A stretch of DNA of 10,528 nt from Alkanindiges sp. (GCA_030152125.1 JASLIR010000052.1:1-10528); one strand, 5' to 3'. Numbered from the stretch's first letter, positions 1 through 9,651 are shown. Notes: a model not told the origin generated them from the sequence alone. Translations and numbers: made by a program.

Positions 1-274
1 CACCAATGATAATCAATAAGGAAGCAATGGTTTTAGCCGTAATACGCCAGCTGATCAGTTGCAGGATCACCAGGTAATAGGCAAACACCAGCACGACACT
101 GCTGCCCATAAATGCAGCCGCTGCAAAGCCGCTCAGGCCACTGAGCTGATGCAGGGTCTGAAAGAAATAAAGGTTTAATCCAACAGCAAGCCAGAGCGCA
201 ATAAGCGCATTAAATTGCGCCAGGGATAAGCTGAGTAATGGTTTGCTGAGAATATGCTTTAAGGCTGGCAGCAT
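1..274 (-). CDS. eptA: Lipid A phosphoethanolamine transferase, N-terminal part (EptA/PmrC family), runs off left edge
   Basis: An open reading frame starts with ATG at 274 and stays open to the window edge, giving 91 visible residues. The translation is very hydrophobic: predicted membrane helices lie near residues 22-40 and 47-71, and a third begins near 80. The segments ALIALWLAVGLNLYFFQ and VFAYYLVILQLISWRITAK resemble the N-terminal membrane domain (DUF1705) of inner-membrane phosphoethanolamine transferases such as EptA/PmrC and MCR, which add phosphoethanolamine to lipid A and lower affinity for polymyxins. The catalytic sulfatase-like domain would lie outside the window, so enzyme activity cannot be verified. 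No strong ribosome binding site precedes the ATG, but no other in-frame start is apparent just upstream. A perfect PmrA box about 50 bp upstream independently supports the assignment. Other PEtN transferases sharing the domain (EptB, EptC, MCR-like) are alternatives. Confidence 0.75.
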   Translation of the reverse strand, partial: MLPALKHILSKPLLSLSLAQFNALIALWLAVGLNLYFFQTLHQLSGLSGFAAAAFMGSSVVLVFAYYLVILQLISWRITAKTIASLLIIIG

Positions 275-322
275 TGATGGACATCGTGATGGTCAAATGA
301 GCTGACACCTTAGGCGATATAG

Positions 323-339
323 CTTAAGTTTTGCTTAAG
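323..339. promoter_or_regulatory. PmrA box CTTAAG-N5-CTTAAG
   Basis: Two identical CTTAAG hexamers (323-328 and 334-339) are separated by TTTTG. This matches the known PmrA/BasR response-regulator site, (C/T)TTAA(G/T)-N5-(C/T)TTAA(G/T). The near edge is 48 bp upstream of the eptA-like ATG at 274. On the minus strand a weak -10 candidate, TAAGGT (307-312), sits 10 bp downstream of the box. That would place the box at about -23 to -39 from the start of transcription, the usual position for PmrA activation. Each hexamer is itself palindromic, so the box has no intrinsic direction. The -10 is a guess. Confidence 0.7.
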
Positions 340-576
340 CGGTGTTTTGTAGCCCTCATATGATAAGGGATGCAGACATAATCTTATTTTTTATGCCTAA
401 TCGTCTTTAATTGGACATCATATGCTGTTTAAATGCCTGCGGCGTGTGGTGCTTTAGTAAAATACGGAACAAGCAGCTGTATAAAAACACTAAAAAACAA
501 CCGTTTCTTTGTAATTAAGGATTGCAAAAGCCCTGCCTTATTGGCACTTTATGCAAGAATGAAAATAGCAGACAGT

Positions 577-638
577 CAAGCCTTCATTTACCGCAGTATG
601 CCATTGCCAGCATGAGCATGGTATGTGGTTAAGGCTTG
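577..638 (+). repeat. Inverted repeat / possible stem-loop upstream of the first FKBP gene
   Basis: CAAGCCTT (577-584) and AAGGCTTG (631-638) are exact inverted copies. Just inside, ACCGCA (590-595) can pair with TGTGGT (624-629) using one G-U pair, followed by a short further extension. The structure ends 27 nt before the ATG at 666. There is no T-run after it, so it does not look like an intrinsic terminator. It may be a leader structure if transcription starts upstream, or a protein-binding dyad. Confidence 0.4.
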
Positions 639-665
639 CTGTCGTTGAGTAGATATGGAACTTTT

Positions 666-1370
666 ATGAATAAAGCGATACCTGCAGTAGTTGCCATTGT
701 GTTGATTGGTGGCGCACTGACCCCTGTTTTATATTCAAAATATGCCAAGCCAGATGCTGAAAAAGCGGCTGCCAAGGCCACCACCAATGTTGGCAAAATC
801 AGCTATGCTACCGGCTACCAGATTGGCGAGCGCACCCCGCCGGATATGGAAGTCGAGCAGTTTATCCAGGGCTTGCGTGATGCCAAGGCTAAAAAGAAAA
901 TGCCTTATACGGAAGAAGACCTGAATAAGGCCATGATGGCGTACCAGCAGGAAGCCCAGAAAAAGGTTGAGCTGGAAAACCAGACCAAAGCGAATGCGGG
1001 AAAAACTTTCCTGGCCGAAAATGCCAAAAAGCCCGGTGTGGTAACCACCAGCAGTGGCTTACAGTATCAGGTGCTTAAAGAAGGTACTGGCAAGCAGCCT
1101 ACAGCCACCTCGGAAGTGACCGTTCACTACGAAGGCAAGCTGATTGATGGTACTGTGTTTGATAGTTCCATTGCGCGCAAGGAACCGGTAACGTTTGCCC
1201 TGAACCAGGTGATTCCAGGCTGGACCGAAGGTGTGCAGCTGATGAAGGAAGGCGCTAAATACCGCTTTGTGATTCCTGCCGAGCTGGCCTATGGTGCACA
1301 GGAAACCGGTTCTATCCCGGCTAATAGCACGCTGGTATTTGAAGTAGAACTGATTAAAGTTGTGAAGTAA
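666..1370 (+). CDS. FKBP-type peptidyl-prolyl cis-trans isomerase, Mip/FkpA-like, N-terminally anchored
   Basis: Encodes 234 residues catalysing cis-trans isomerisation of X-Pro bonds, probably on the periplasmic side of the inner membrane. Residues 5-22 form a hydrophobic segment without a clear signal peptidase motif, so an uncleaved anchor is likely. Residues about 43-115 form the alpha-helical FKBP N-terminal dimerisation domain typical of Mip/FkpA/FklB. Residues about 125-232 are the FKBP domain. The usual pocket residues are present: Y155, F165, D166, F177, V182, I183, W186, Y209 and F225. ATG 666 is chosen over an upstream in-frame TTG (636) because GGA at 657-659 lies a plausible distance ahead and the protein then starts with MNKA and the hydrophobic helix. 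The next gene is a paralogue, and a terminator at 1379-1406 separates them. fklB or fkpA would both be defensible names. Confidence 0.9.
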   Translation: MNKAIPAVVAIVLIGGALTPVLYSKYAKPDAEKAAAKATTNVGKISYATGYQIGERTPPDMEVEQFIQGLRDAKAKKKMPYTEEDLNKAMMAYQQEAQKKVELENQTKANAGKTFLAENAKKPGVVTTSSGLQYQVLKEGTGKQPTATSEVTVHYEGKLIDGTVFDSSIARKEPVTFALNQVIPGWTEGVQLMKEGAKYRFVIPAELAYGAQETGSIPANSTLVFEVELIKVVK

Positions 1371-1378
1371 TACACGTG

Positions 1379-1406
1379 GGCAGTATTAAATACTGCCTTT
1401 TTCTTT
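1379..1406 (+). terminator. Intrinsic terminator after the first FKBP gene
   Basis: GGCAGTAT (1379-1386) and ATACTGCC (1390-1397) form a perfect 8-bp stem with a 3-nt loop, followed at once by TTTTTCTTT. It begins 8 nt after the stop codon, so the second FKBP gene probably needs its own promoter or depends on read-through. Confidence 0.85.
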
Positions 1407-1501
1407 GCTGAATAATGTGGCGCAGACAAAAGGATTTGCACAAAGATAAGGGCAAACAATGCGTGCGTTAAGGCATGTTTAAAAAATTGGAAATGATCCA
1501 T

Positions 1502-2254
1502 ATGAAGAAAATCGGTTTAGCACTGGCCTTGAGCGTGATGGCTGTAACAGGTGTCAGCCATGCAGCAAAAGCAGACGGCAAGTCAACAGCAGCCATTACA
1601 GACAGCAGCCCTGAAACGCAAAAGGTAGGCTACAGCTTCGGTTATATTATTGGTAAAAGTAACAGCGATGCCTTAAAAAACCTGGACCTGGATGCTTTTG
1701 TACTGGGCTTTAAGGACGGTTACAGTGGTAAGGAAGGTGGCCTGACTGACGAGCAGATTAAGGCGACCCTGCTGAAATACAAGCAGACCCAGGATGCGCA
1801 GGAAATGCAGGCGTTTAAGGCCGAAGCAGATAAAAACGGCAAGGCGGGTGCTGCATTTCTGGCTGAAAACGCCAAAAAATCCGGTGTGGTAACAACCAAA
1901 AGCGGCTTGCAGTATCTGGTTATTAAACAGGGCACTGGTAAACAGCCTGCCGCTACATCGCGTGTAAAAGTGCATTACGAAGGTCGTTTGATTGACGGTA
2001 CGGTATTTGACAGCTCGATTGACCGTGGTGAACCGCTGACGTTCCCGCTGGATCAGGTCATTGCAGGCTGGACAGAGGGTGTACAGTTAATGAAGGAAGG
2101 CGCGAAATACCGCCTGTTTATTCCTGCCAGCCTGGCCTATGGTGAAACCGGTTCCAATGCCATTCCACCTAACAGCACGCTGATTTTTGAAGTTGAATTG
2201 CTGGAAGTGCTGCCAGCACAGGTTGCGGACACAAAAGCAGCTGACAAGAAATAA
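1502..2254 (+). CDS. fkpA: FKBP-type peptidyl-prolyl cis-trans isomerase, FkpA-like, periplasmic
   Basis: Encodes 250 residues with a classical cleavable signal peptide: MKK, a hydrophobic core (about 4-17), and a likely cut after S-H-A at residue 21. The mature protein has an FKBP N-terminal dimerisation domain (about 37-118) and an FKBP domain (about 128-236). Pocket residues Y159, F169, D170, F181, V186, I187, W190, Y213 and F229 are all present. A short charged tail ending DTKAADKK follows. This architecture is that of periplasmic FkpA, a prolyl isomerase and chaperone for envelope proteins. ATG 1502 is preferred over in-frame ATGs at 1475 and 1493: GGA at 1489-1491 is well spaced and the signal peptide then begins cleanly. 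Across the FKBP domain it matches the preceding paralogue at roughly three of four positions by eye, including the block GWTEGVQLMKEGAKYR. The name is by architecture; fklB is possible. Confidence 0.92.
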   Translation: MKKIGLALALSVMAVTGVSHAAKADGKSTAAITDSSPETQKVGYSFGYIIGKSNSDALKNLDLDAFVLGFKDGYSGKEGGLTDEQIKATLLKYKQTQDAQEMQAFKAEADKNGKAGAAFLAENAKKSGVVTTKSGLQYLVIKQGTGKQPAATSRVKVHYEGRLIDGTVFDSSIDRGEPLTFPLDQVIAGWTEGVQLMKEGAKYRLFIPASLAYGETGSNAIPPNSTLIFEVELLEVLPAQVADTKAADKK

Positions 2255-2269
2255 GAGCCAGCAAGTATA

Positions 2270-2293
2270 ACGCATACCTTGAATGGTATGCGT
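2270..2293. terminator. Hairpin between convergent FKBP and ampD genes, possible bidirectional terminator
   Basis: ACGCATACC (2270-2278) and GGTATGCGT (2285-2293) form a perfect 9-bp stem with the 6-nt loop TTGAAT. It lies 15 nt after the FKBP stop and 25 nt after the ampD stop on the other strand. Neither side has a real T-run, so if it terminates transcription it is non-canonical. It may instead only protect 3' ends. Confidence 0.5.
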
Positions 2294-2318
2294 GCGCTGT
2301 TAAAGGTAGGCGACAGGT

Positions 2319-2915
2319 TTAGCTGGCAGCGTGCAGGGCTGCTAAATCCTTGCGTACCCGTTGCCAGTCCAGATACGTACCGGGGTCAGTTTTACGTCCC
2401 GGTGCAATGTCGGAGTGGCCGGTTAAATGATAGCGGGTTTGTGCATAGTGTTGCTGGATGCTGAACAGCACATGGCGCAGGCTGTCATACTGTACATCCG
2501 TAAATGCCTGATCATCTGTGCCTTCCAGCTCAATTCCCACCGAATAATCATTACATTCCTTTTCGCCCAGATAACTGGAGCGACCAGCGTGCCAGGCGCG
2601 CTCATCAAAGCTGACAAACTGAATGACTTCGCCGCTGCGCAGAATAAGCACATGCGCAGACACTTTCAGGTCTTTGATGGTTTCAAAGTAGGGATGCACA
2701 CTGGCATCCAGCTGGTTCTGGAAAAAAGCTTCAATATAGCCGCCACCAAACTGGGCAGGTGGCAGGCTGATGTTATGCAGCACCACCAGCCGGGGCGGGC
2801 AATCCGCTGGGCGCTGGTTAAAGTTGGGTGAGGCAATATGCCGCAGCCCCGCAGGTAGCGAGCCCTGTAACCAGCCTTGCTGAATCAGCAGTGCGCTACG
2901 GTTTGCTGCCATCAT
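2319..2915 (-). CDS. ampD: 1,6-anhydro-N-acetylmuramyl-L-alanine amidase AmpD
   Basis: Encodes 198 residues, slightly longer than the enterobacterial AmpD (about 183-187). AmpD is a cytoplasmic zinc amidase that removes the peptide from anhydro-muropeptides during peptidoglycan recycling. Where an ampC/ampR system exists, its loss raises inducer muropeptides and derepresses AmpC beta-lactamase. The N-acetylmuramoyl-L-alanine amidase type 2 fold is clear. Zinc ligands are H47 (VVLHNIS), H167 (TGHSDIAPG) and D177 (KTDPG). Catalytic residues are E129 (GIELEG) and K175 (GRKTDP). Two adjacent ATGs (2915, 2912) are available; AGGA ending 8 nt ahead supports this start. It follows the DUF1631 gene with a 46-nt gap and no terminator, so the two are probably co-transcribed. 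Confidence 0.95.
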   Translation of the reverse strand: MMAANRSALLIQQGWLQGSLPAGLRHIASPNFNQRPADCPPRLVVLHNISLPPAQFGGGYIEAFFQNQLDASVHPYFETIKDLKVSAHVLILRSGEVIQFVSFDERAWHAGRSSYLGEKECNDYSVGIELEGTDDQAFTDVQYDSLRHVLFSIQQHYAQTRYHLTGHSDIAPGRKTDPGTYLDWQRVRKDLAALHAAS

Positions 2916-2961
2916 AGTGCTTGTCCTGTTTCAATCCAGGCTTCTTTTTAAGTGACAGGGC

Positions 2962-6317
<3,356 letters not shown>

Positions 6318-6339
6318 CCGGCGCCTGATGTTCATTTAT

Positions 6340-6369
6340 AAGAAAGCCGCTATACATAGCGGCTTTCTT
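6340..6369. terminator. Bidirectional intrinsic terminator between nadC and rph
   Basis: AAGAAAGCCGCTA (6340-6352) and TAGCGGCTTTCTT (6357-6369) form a long perfect inverted repeat with a 4-nt loop. The outer A/T arms act as the A-tract on one side and the U-tract on the other (GGCTTTCTT on plus, the same on minus). It begins 22 nt after the nadC stop and 23 nt after the rph stop, and fits termination of both convergent genes. Confidence 0.85.
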
Positions 6370-6392
6370 GTGCCTGTACTATGTGGAGCAGC

Positions 6393-7109
6393 TTACCAGC
6401 CCAGTGCCTTCTGTTGCAGGCTGATTAATTCTTTAATCCCTTTTTCTGCCAGTTCCAGCATGTCGTTGCACTGGGCGCGGTTAAACGGTTTGCTTTCCGC
6501 TGTACCCTGTAGCTCAATAAACTCGCCAGACTGGGTCATCACCACGTTCATGTCGGTTTCGCACTTGGAGTCTTCTTCGTAGCACAAGTCCAGCAGGGCT
6601 TCACCCTTGTACATGCCTACAGAAATAGCCGCTACCAGGCCTTTTAAAGGGTCGCCATTTACTTTTTTATTGCCTTGCAGGGTAGCCAGCGCATCCACTA
6701 GTGCAATGGCGCCGCCGGTAATGGCTGCAGTACGTGTACCGCCATCAGCCTGAATCACATCACAGTCGATGGTAATGGTATTTTCGCCCAGCTTTTTCAG
6801 GTCTACCATGGCACGCAGGCTGCGGCCAATTAAGCGCTGGATTTCCTGGGTACGGCCAGACTGTTTGCCTTTGGAGGCTTCGCGATCGTTACGGGTATGG
6901 GTAGAACGTGGCAGCATGCCATATTCAGCCGTTACCCAGCCCTGACCGGTGCCTTTTAAAAAGCGCGGCACACTGTTTTCAATGCTGGCAGTACATAATA
7001 CCTTGGTGTTGCCAAACTCAACCAGCACCGAGCCTTCGGCATAACGCGTATATTGACGGGTAAAGGTTACCTGTCTTAATTGGTCGTTCTGGCGTTGATC
7101 CAGGCGCAT
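6393..7109 (-). CDS. rph: Ribonuclease PH
   Basis: Encodes 238 residues, the same length as E. coli RNase PH. It is a phosphate-dependent 3'-5' exoribonuclease that trims tRNA 3' ends and forms a hexameric ring in the cytoplasm. Key elements: [16 protein letters not shown] (84-99, with phosphate-site R86), [13 protein letters not shown] (121-133, R126), and the catalytic acidic pair D180 and D186 in [15 protein letters not shown] 7109 gives [12 protein letters not shown] and is preceded by AAGGA (7116-7120) six nt ahead. The in-frame extension to 7223 runs through a clear promoter and is not coding. Confidence 0.97.
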   Translation of the reverse strand: MRLDQRQNDQLRQVTFTRQYTRYAEGSVLVEFGNTKVLCTASIENSVPRFLKGTGQGWVTAEYGMLPRSTHTRNDREASKGKQSGRTQEIQRLIGRSLRAMVDLKKLGENTITIDCDVIQADGGTRTAAITGGAIALVDALATLQGNKKVNGDPLKGLVAAISVGMYKGEALLDLCYEEDSKCETDMNVVMTQSGEFIELQGTAESKPFNRAQCNDMLELAEKGIKELISLQQKALGW

Positions 7110-7143
7110 AAGAATTCCTTGGCTATGGCAAAATTTGAGCGGC

Positions 7144-7152
7144 ATTATAACA
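7144..7152 (-). promoter_or_regulatory. Extended -10 promoter of rph
   Basis: On the minus strand TGTTATAAT (7152-7144) is a perfect TATAAT hexamer with the TG dinucleotide one base upstream, an extended -10 element. No good -35 is found at 16-18 bp; TGATCT (about 7166-7171) is a weak candidate. Transcription would start near 7137, giving a short leader of about 28 nt to the ATG at 7109. Confidence 0.75.
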
Positions 7153-7234
7153 GCACATTGATGACAGATCATATTGCCAGGTACCACCATTTGTGGCCTG
7201 ATCCAGAACAATAACGGCCACACGAATGGATTGA

Positions 7235-7268
7235 TAAAAAAAGCCCATCCAGAAACAGGATGGGCTTT
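7235..7268 (-). terminator. Intrinsic terminator of the desC-desB operon
   Basis: On the minus strand AAAGCCCATCC (7268-7258) pairs with GGATGGGCTTT (7250-7240) across a 7-nt loop, and the T-run continues to 7235. It lies 30 nt past the desaturase stop and isolates the operon from the rph promoter downstream. Confidence 0.92.
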
Positions 7269-7298
7269 GGCATAACAGCCTAAAGTGAGAAGGTTGTA

Positions 7299-8471
7299 TT
7301 ACGCCGCTTTAGTGAAAAAACCACGGATGGCTTCGCCAAAGGTACGCTTGCTTACCACAATACGGTCAACCACGTTGTCCGGCAGGGAATGCACGGCCAG
7401 GCGTTTATATACGCTGATGATCTGGGATCCAAAAGGCGCGGTATTGTACTGTTGGCCATACTCTGCACAGACTTCACGTACTTTTGGCGCCATTTCCTGA
7501 TAACGGTTGGCAGGCACGTCAGGGAACAGATGGTGTTCAACCTGATGGCTCAGGTTGCCACTCAGGAAGTGCATGATCTTGCCGCCGGTAAAGTTGGCTG
7601 AACCACGGATCTGACGCAAATACCACTCAGCTTTGGTTTCATTATCAATGTTGTCTACGATAATTTCCGAGTCTTCAGTGAAATGACCACAGTAAATTAC
7701 GGTAGATGACCAGTAGTTACGGATCAGGTTGGCAACAAAGTTACCAGCCAGCACCGGCAGGAACATTGGGCCGGCAATTAACGGGAAGAATACATAGTCC
7801 TTGGTAAACTGACGCACCATTTTTTTACGCAGGTTTTTAGATTCTACGTAAACTTCTTTCCAGGTTTTGGTGCCATGGAACAGCACTTTTTCCATTTCCA
7901 GACGTTGCAATGCCAGTAACCATTCAAAACCGGTTGACAACACAAAGCCCGTTGGCAGGTTGAACAGGAAACGTGGTTCCCATTCCTGCTCGCGGCTCAT
8001 GCGCATTACACCATAACCGCTGATATCATGATCCATACCGTACACATTGGTATAGGTATGGTGCTTGTAGTTATGGGTGTATTTCCAGTCTTCGCCAGTA
8101 CATACGGTATCCCAGTCGTAGCTGGCACCGTTCAGGGTTGGGTCGTTTAACCAGTCAAACTGGCCATGCATGACGTTGTGGCCCAGTTCCATGTTCTCTA
8201 CGATTTTGGAAACGCCCAGCATGGCAGTACCCAGCAACCACACAGGTGGAATCCAGCCGCCAAACATCAGCATGGCACGTGAGGCGATCTCGGTGTAACG
8301 CACAAAGTTACGTACCTTGTAGATGTATTTGGAGTCTTCCTCACCAATTTTTGCCATGGTTTCGCTGCGGATAGCTTCGATCTTGCGGCCAAATTCCTGA
8401 ATTTCTTCCGGGCTTAAGGCACGGCTTTTGTTGTTACTGTATTTGGTTACATCAGTGTTAATCATTTTCAT
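7299..8471 (-). CDS. desB: Membrane fatty acid (acyl-CoA) desaturase, DesB-like
   Basis: Encodes 390 residues of an integral-membrane di-iron desaturase that introduces a cis double bond into acyl chains, probably as acyl-CoA at the inner membrane, using electrons from the upstream reductase. The three histidine clusters are H98-NVM-H102 (GHNVMHGQ), H133-NYK-H137-H138 and H309-QVE-H313-H314 (HQVEHHLFP); H263 in CGHFTED is another probable ligand. Hydrophobic stretches near 66-90, 172-188 and 226-260 fit membrane helices. Start is ATG 8471 or ATG 8465 (MKMIN or MIN); no strong ribosome binding site separates them. The in-frame extension to 8537 overlaps the reductase gene and is rejected. It lies 31 nt after desC with no terminator between. 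The layout matches Pseudomonas desCB, from which the name is transferred. The preferred double-bond position (delta-9 expected) is inferred. Confidence 0.93.
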   Translation of the reverse strand: MKMINTDVTKYSNNKSRALSPEEIQEFGRKIEAIRSETMAKIGEEDSKYIYKVRNFVRYTEIASRAMLMFGGWIPPVWLLGTAMLGVSKIVENMELGHNVMHGQFDWLNDPTLNGASYDWDTVCTGEDWKYTHNYKHHTYTNVYGMDHDISGYGVMRMSREQEWEPRFLFNLPTGFVLSTGFEWLLALQRLEMEKVLFHGTKTWKEVYVESKNLRKKMVRQFTKDYVFFPLIAGPMFLPVLAGNFVANLIRNYWSSTVIYCGHFTEDSEIIVDNIDNETKAEWYLRQIRGSANFTGGKIMHFLSGNLSHQVEHHLFPDVPANRYQEMAPKVREVCAEYGQQYNTAPFGSQIISVYKRLAVHSLPDNVVDRIVVSKRTFGEAIRGFFTKAA

Positions 8472-8502
8472 AATCTTGTACTCAATAAGTTTAAGGGGTG
8501 GA

Positions 8503-9525
8503 TTACAGGTCAATCTCAACCGGACTGATCGCTTCACTCACACACAATTTAATCTGTACGTTGTTCTGGTCGTTAATTTCGCCAGTCAGCTGGTTTTTAA
8601 CGGCGCCACTTACTTTGGTGCACACACAGGTATTACAGATACCCATGCGGCAACCGAATGAGGGTTTTAAGCCGGCTGCTTCGGCACTGGCCAGCAGGTT
8701 ACCGCGGCCTTCAAATTCCTGCATGCTGCGGCGGAAGTTGACAGGCTGAATCTGGGCATCGGCACTTACGGTTACTGGCAGGAAACTTTCCTGGGTCAGC
8801 TTTTCGCTCCAGCCACGCTTGCTCCAGATGTTGCGGGTGGCTTTCATCAGGCCAGGGGCAGCACATACATAGGTATGGCGTGCATCCGCATCCGGGCATA
8901 GGCTGTCCAGGGTTTCTTCATCAAAGAAAGCCGGTTTTTCTGCACTGTCTACAATAATGTGCAAGTTAAAATGGGCATGCTGTGCAGCCAGTGCTTCCAG
9001 TTCGGCACGGAAAGCCGGGTTACGGGAATAATAAATCAGGGTTACCGGCTGGCTGGAGCGGGTGAGCGCCTGCTGTGCCAAAGGAATCATCGGGGTAATA
9101 CCGCTACCGGCAGATACCAGTAATACCGGCTGGTCAGCATCTTTCAGGGTGAATTCGCCCATGCTCTGGGTAATTTCAATCACATCACCGGCACGTGCCG
9201 TATTGGCCAGGTAGTTAGATACACGGCCCTGCTTTTTAATGCCCAGTACAATCTGGTCTTTATTATGGCTAACGATGCTGTAAGCGCGCTGGTGCTGTAC
9301 CCCATTTACACGCACTGTCACCATGACAAACTGGCCTGGCTTGTAGCCGTCAAATTTTTTGTTGGTTGCCAGGGTGACTTTAATCATGTCGTCTTCAATG
9401 GGCTCAATCGCTGCGATTTTTGCCATGGTCCGACGCAGGGTCCACATTGGATTTACTTTGCCCAAAACGAAATCAACGAAATCTTCACGAATCCAGTGCG
9501 GCTTGTAAGTATTGGCTTGTAACAT
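8503..9525 (-). CDS. desC: Ferredoxin-type oxidoreductase (FAD/NADPH plus 2Fe-2S), desaturase partner DesC
   Basis: Encodes 340 residues: a short N-terminal lead (1-30), an FAD-binding barrel of ferredoxin-NADP reductase type (about 33-128, with R80-A-Y-S83), an NAD(P)-binding domain (about 132-235, with AGSGITP at 139-145), and a C-terminal plant-type 2Fe-2S ferredoxin domain (about 250-340) with C292-x4-C297-x2-C300 and C328 as cluster ligands. It carries electrons from NAD(P)H through FAD and the iron-sulphur cluster to the desaturase encoded immediately downstream. ATG 9525 is set by a good ribosome binding site, AGAGG at 9534-9538, 8 nt ahead. Expression is expected from the minus-strand promoter at 9606-9633, which is overlain by DesT-like operators. 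Confidence 0.93.
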   Translation of the reverse strand: MLQANTYKPHWIREDFVDFVLGKVNPMWTLRRTMAKIAAIEPIEDDMIKVTLATNKKFDGYKPGQFVMVTVRVNGVQHQRAYSIVSHNKDQIVLGIKKQGRVSNYLANTARAGDVIEITQSMGEFTLKDADQPVLLVSAGSGITPMIPLAQQALTRSSQPVTLIYYSRNPAFRAELEALAAQHAHFNLHIIVDSAEKPAFFDEETLDSLCPDADARHTYVCAAPGLMKATRNIWSKRGWSEKLTQESFLPVTVSADAQIQPVNFRRSMQEFEGRGNLLASAEAAGLKPSFGCRMGICNTCVCTKVSGAVKNQLTGEINDQNNVQIKLCVSEAISPVEIDL

Positions 9526-9544
9526 TTTTGCTGCCTCTCGCGTC

Positions 9545-9579
9545 TGCTCACTCGATGATGGTTGCTATATGAGTGAACA
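9545..9579 (-). repeat. Potential hairpin in the desC leader next to its ribosome binding site
   Basis: On the minus strand TGTTCACTC (9579-9571) can pair over nine bases with GAGTGAGCA (9553-9545), with one G-U pair and a 17-nt loop. The upstream arm is the left half of operator site 1. The downstream arm is a fourth, one-mismatch half-site ending 6 nt before AGAGG. It may be a leader RNA hairpin or a split DNA half-site. Confidence 0.4.
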
Positions 9580-9589
9580 CTTGTTAATA
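9572..9589. promoter_or_regulatory. DesT/FabR-type operator, site 1 (degenerate)
   Basis: AGTGAACACTTGTTAATA matches 15 of 18 positions of AGTGAACA-CT-TGTTCACT, the dyad seen in full at site 3; the left half is intact and the right half decayed. It lies in the transcribed leader of desC, downstream of the predicted start site. Confidence 0.55.
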
Positions 9590-9590
9590 T

Positions 9591-9608
9591 TGTGAACACA
9601 TGTACACT
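9591..9608. promoter_or_regulatory. DesT/FabR-type operator, site 2
   Basis: TGTGAACACATGTACACT matches 15 of 18 positions of the same dyad; arms GTGAACA and TGTACAC are inverted with one mismatch. It overlaps the -10 (9606-9611) and the expected start of the desC promoter, and is only 1 nt from site 1. Confidence 0.65.
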
Positions 9609-9633
9609 ATAAACGATTTTTAATTTCAGTCAA
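9606..9633 (-). promoter_or_regulatory. Sigma70 promoter of the desC-desB operon
   Basis: On the minus strand TTGACT (9633-9628) is followed after 16 bp by TATAGT (9611-9606), five of six matches to consensus in each hexamer. Predicted start is near 9599, giving a leader of about 73 nt. Operators cover both the -35 and the -10/start. Confidence 0.75.
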
Positions 9634-9651
9634 CACTTGTTCACTGAAATT
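9622..9651. promoter_or_regulatory. DesT/FabR-type operator, site 3 (best match)
   Basis: The core AGTCAACACTTGTTCACT (9628-9645) matches 17 of 18 positions. The symmetry extends outward to AATTTC and GAAATT, giving 14-bp arms with one mismatch around a central CT. The left half contains the -35 hexamer of the desC promoter (TTGACT on the minus strand, 9628-9633), a classic repressor position. Confidence 0.75.

Larger units (their letters stand above)
275..665. other. Divergent intergenic region between the eptA-like gene and the first FKBP gene
   Basis: These 391 bases hold the PmrA box (323-339) near the left end and an imperfect inverted repeat (577-638) near the right end. A 60-codon reading frame at 433-615 has no ribosome binding site and no recognisable protein character, so I treat it as non-coding. 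I could not find a convincing -35/-10 pair for the FKBP gene. TATGAT at 359-364 is a fair -10 hexamer but lacks a well-spaced -35. The middle part (about 365-570) is A/T-rich with no feature I can name. Confidence 0.5.

Noticed and set aside
433..615. A 60-codon plus-strand reading frame in the eptA/FKBP intergenic region
   Set aside because: No ribosome binding site, no protein-like composition or domain, and it overlaps the inverted repeat; likely chance.
7110..7223. N-terminal extension of RNase PH
   Set aside because: It would translate through a TATAAT extended -10 promoter; start 7109 has a good ribosome binding site and gives the exact family length.
8472..8537. N-terminal extension of the desaturase to 8537
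   Set aside because: It overlaps the 3' end of the reductase gene and is not family-like; MKMIN at 8471 follows the reductase stop naturally.
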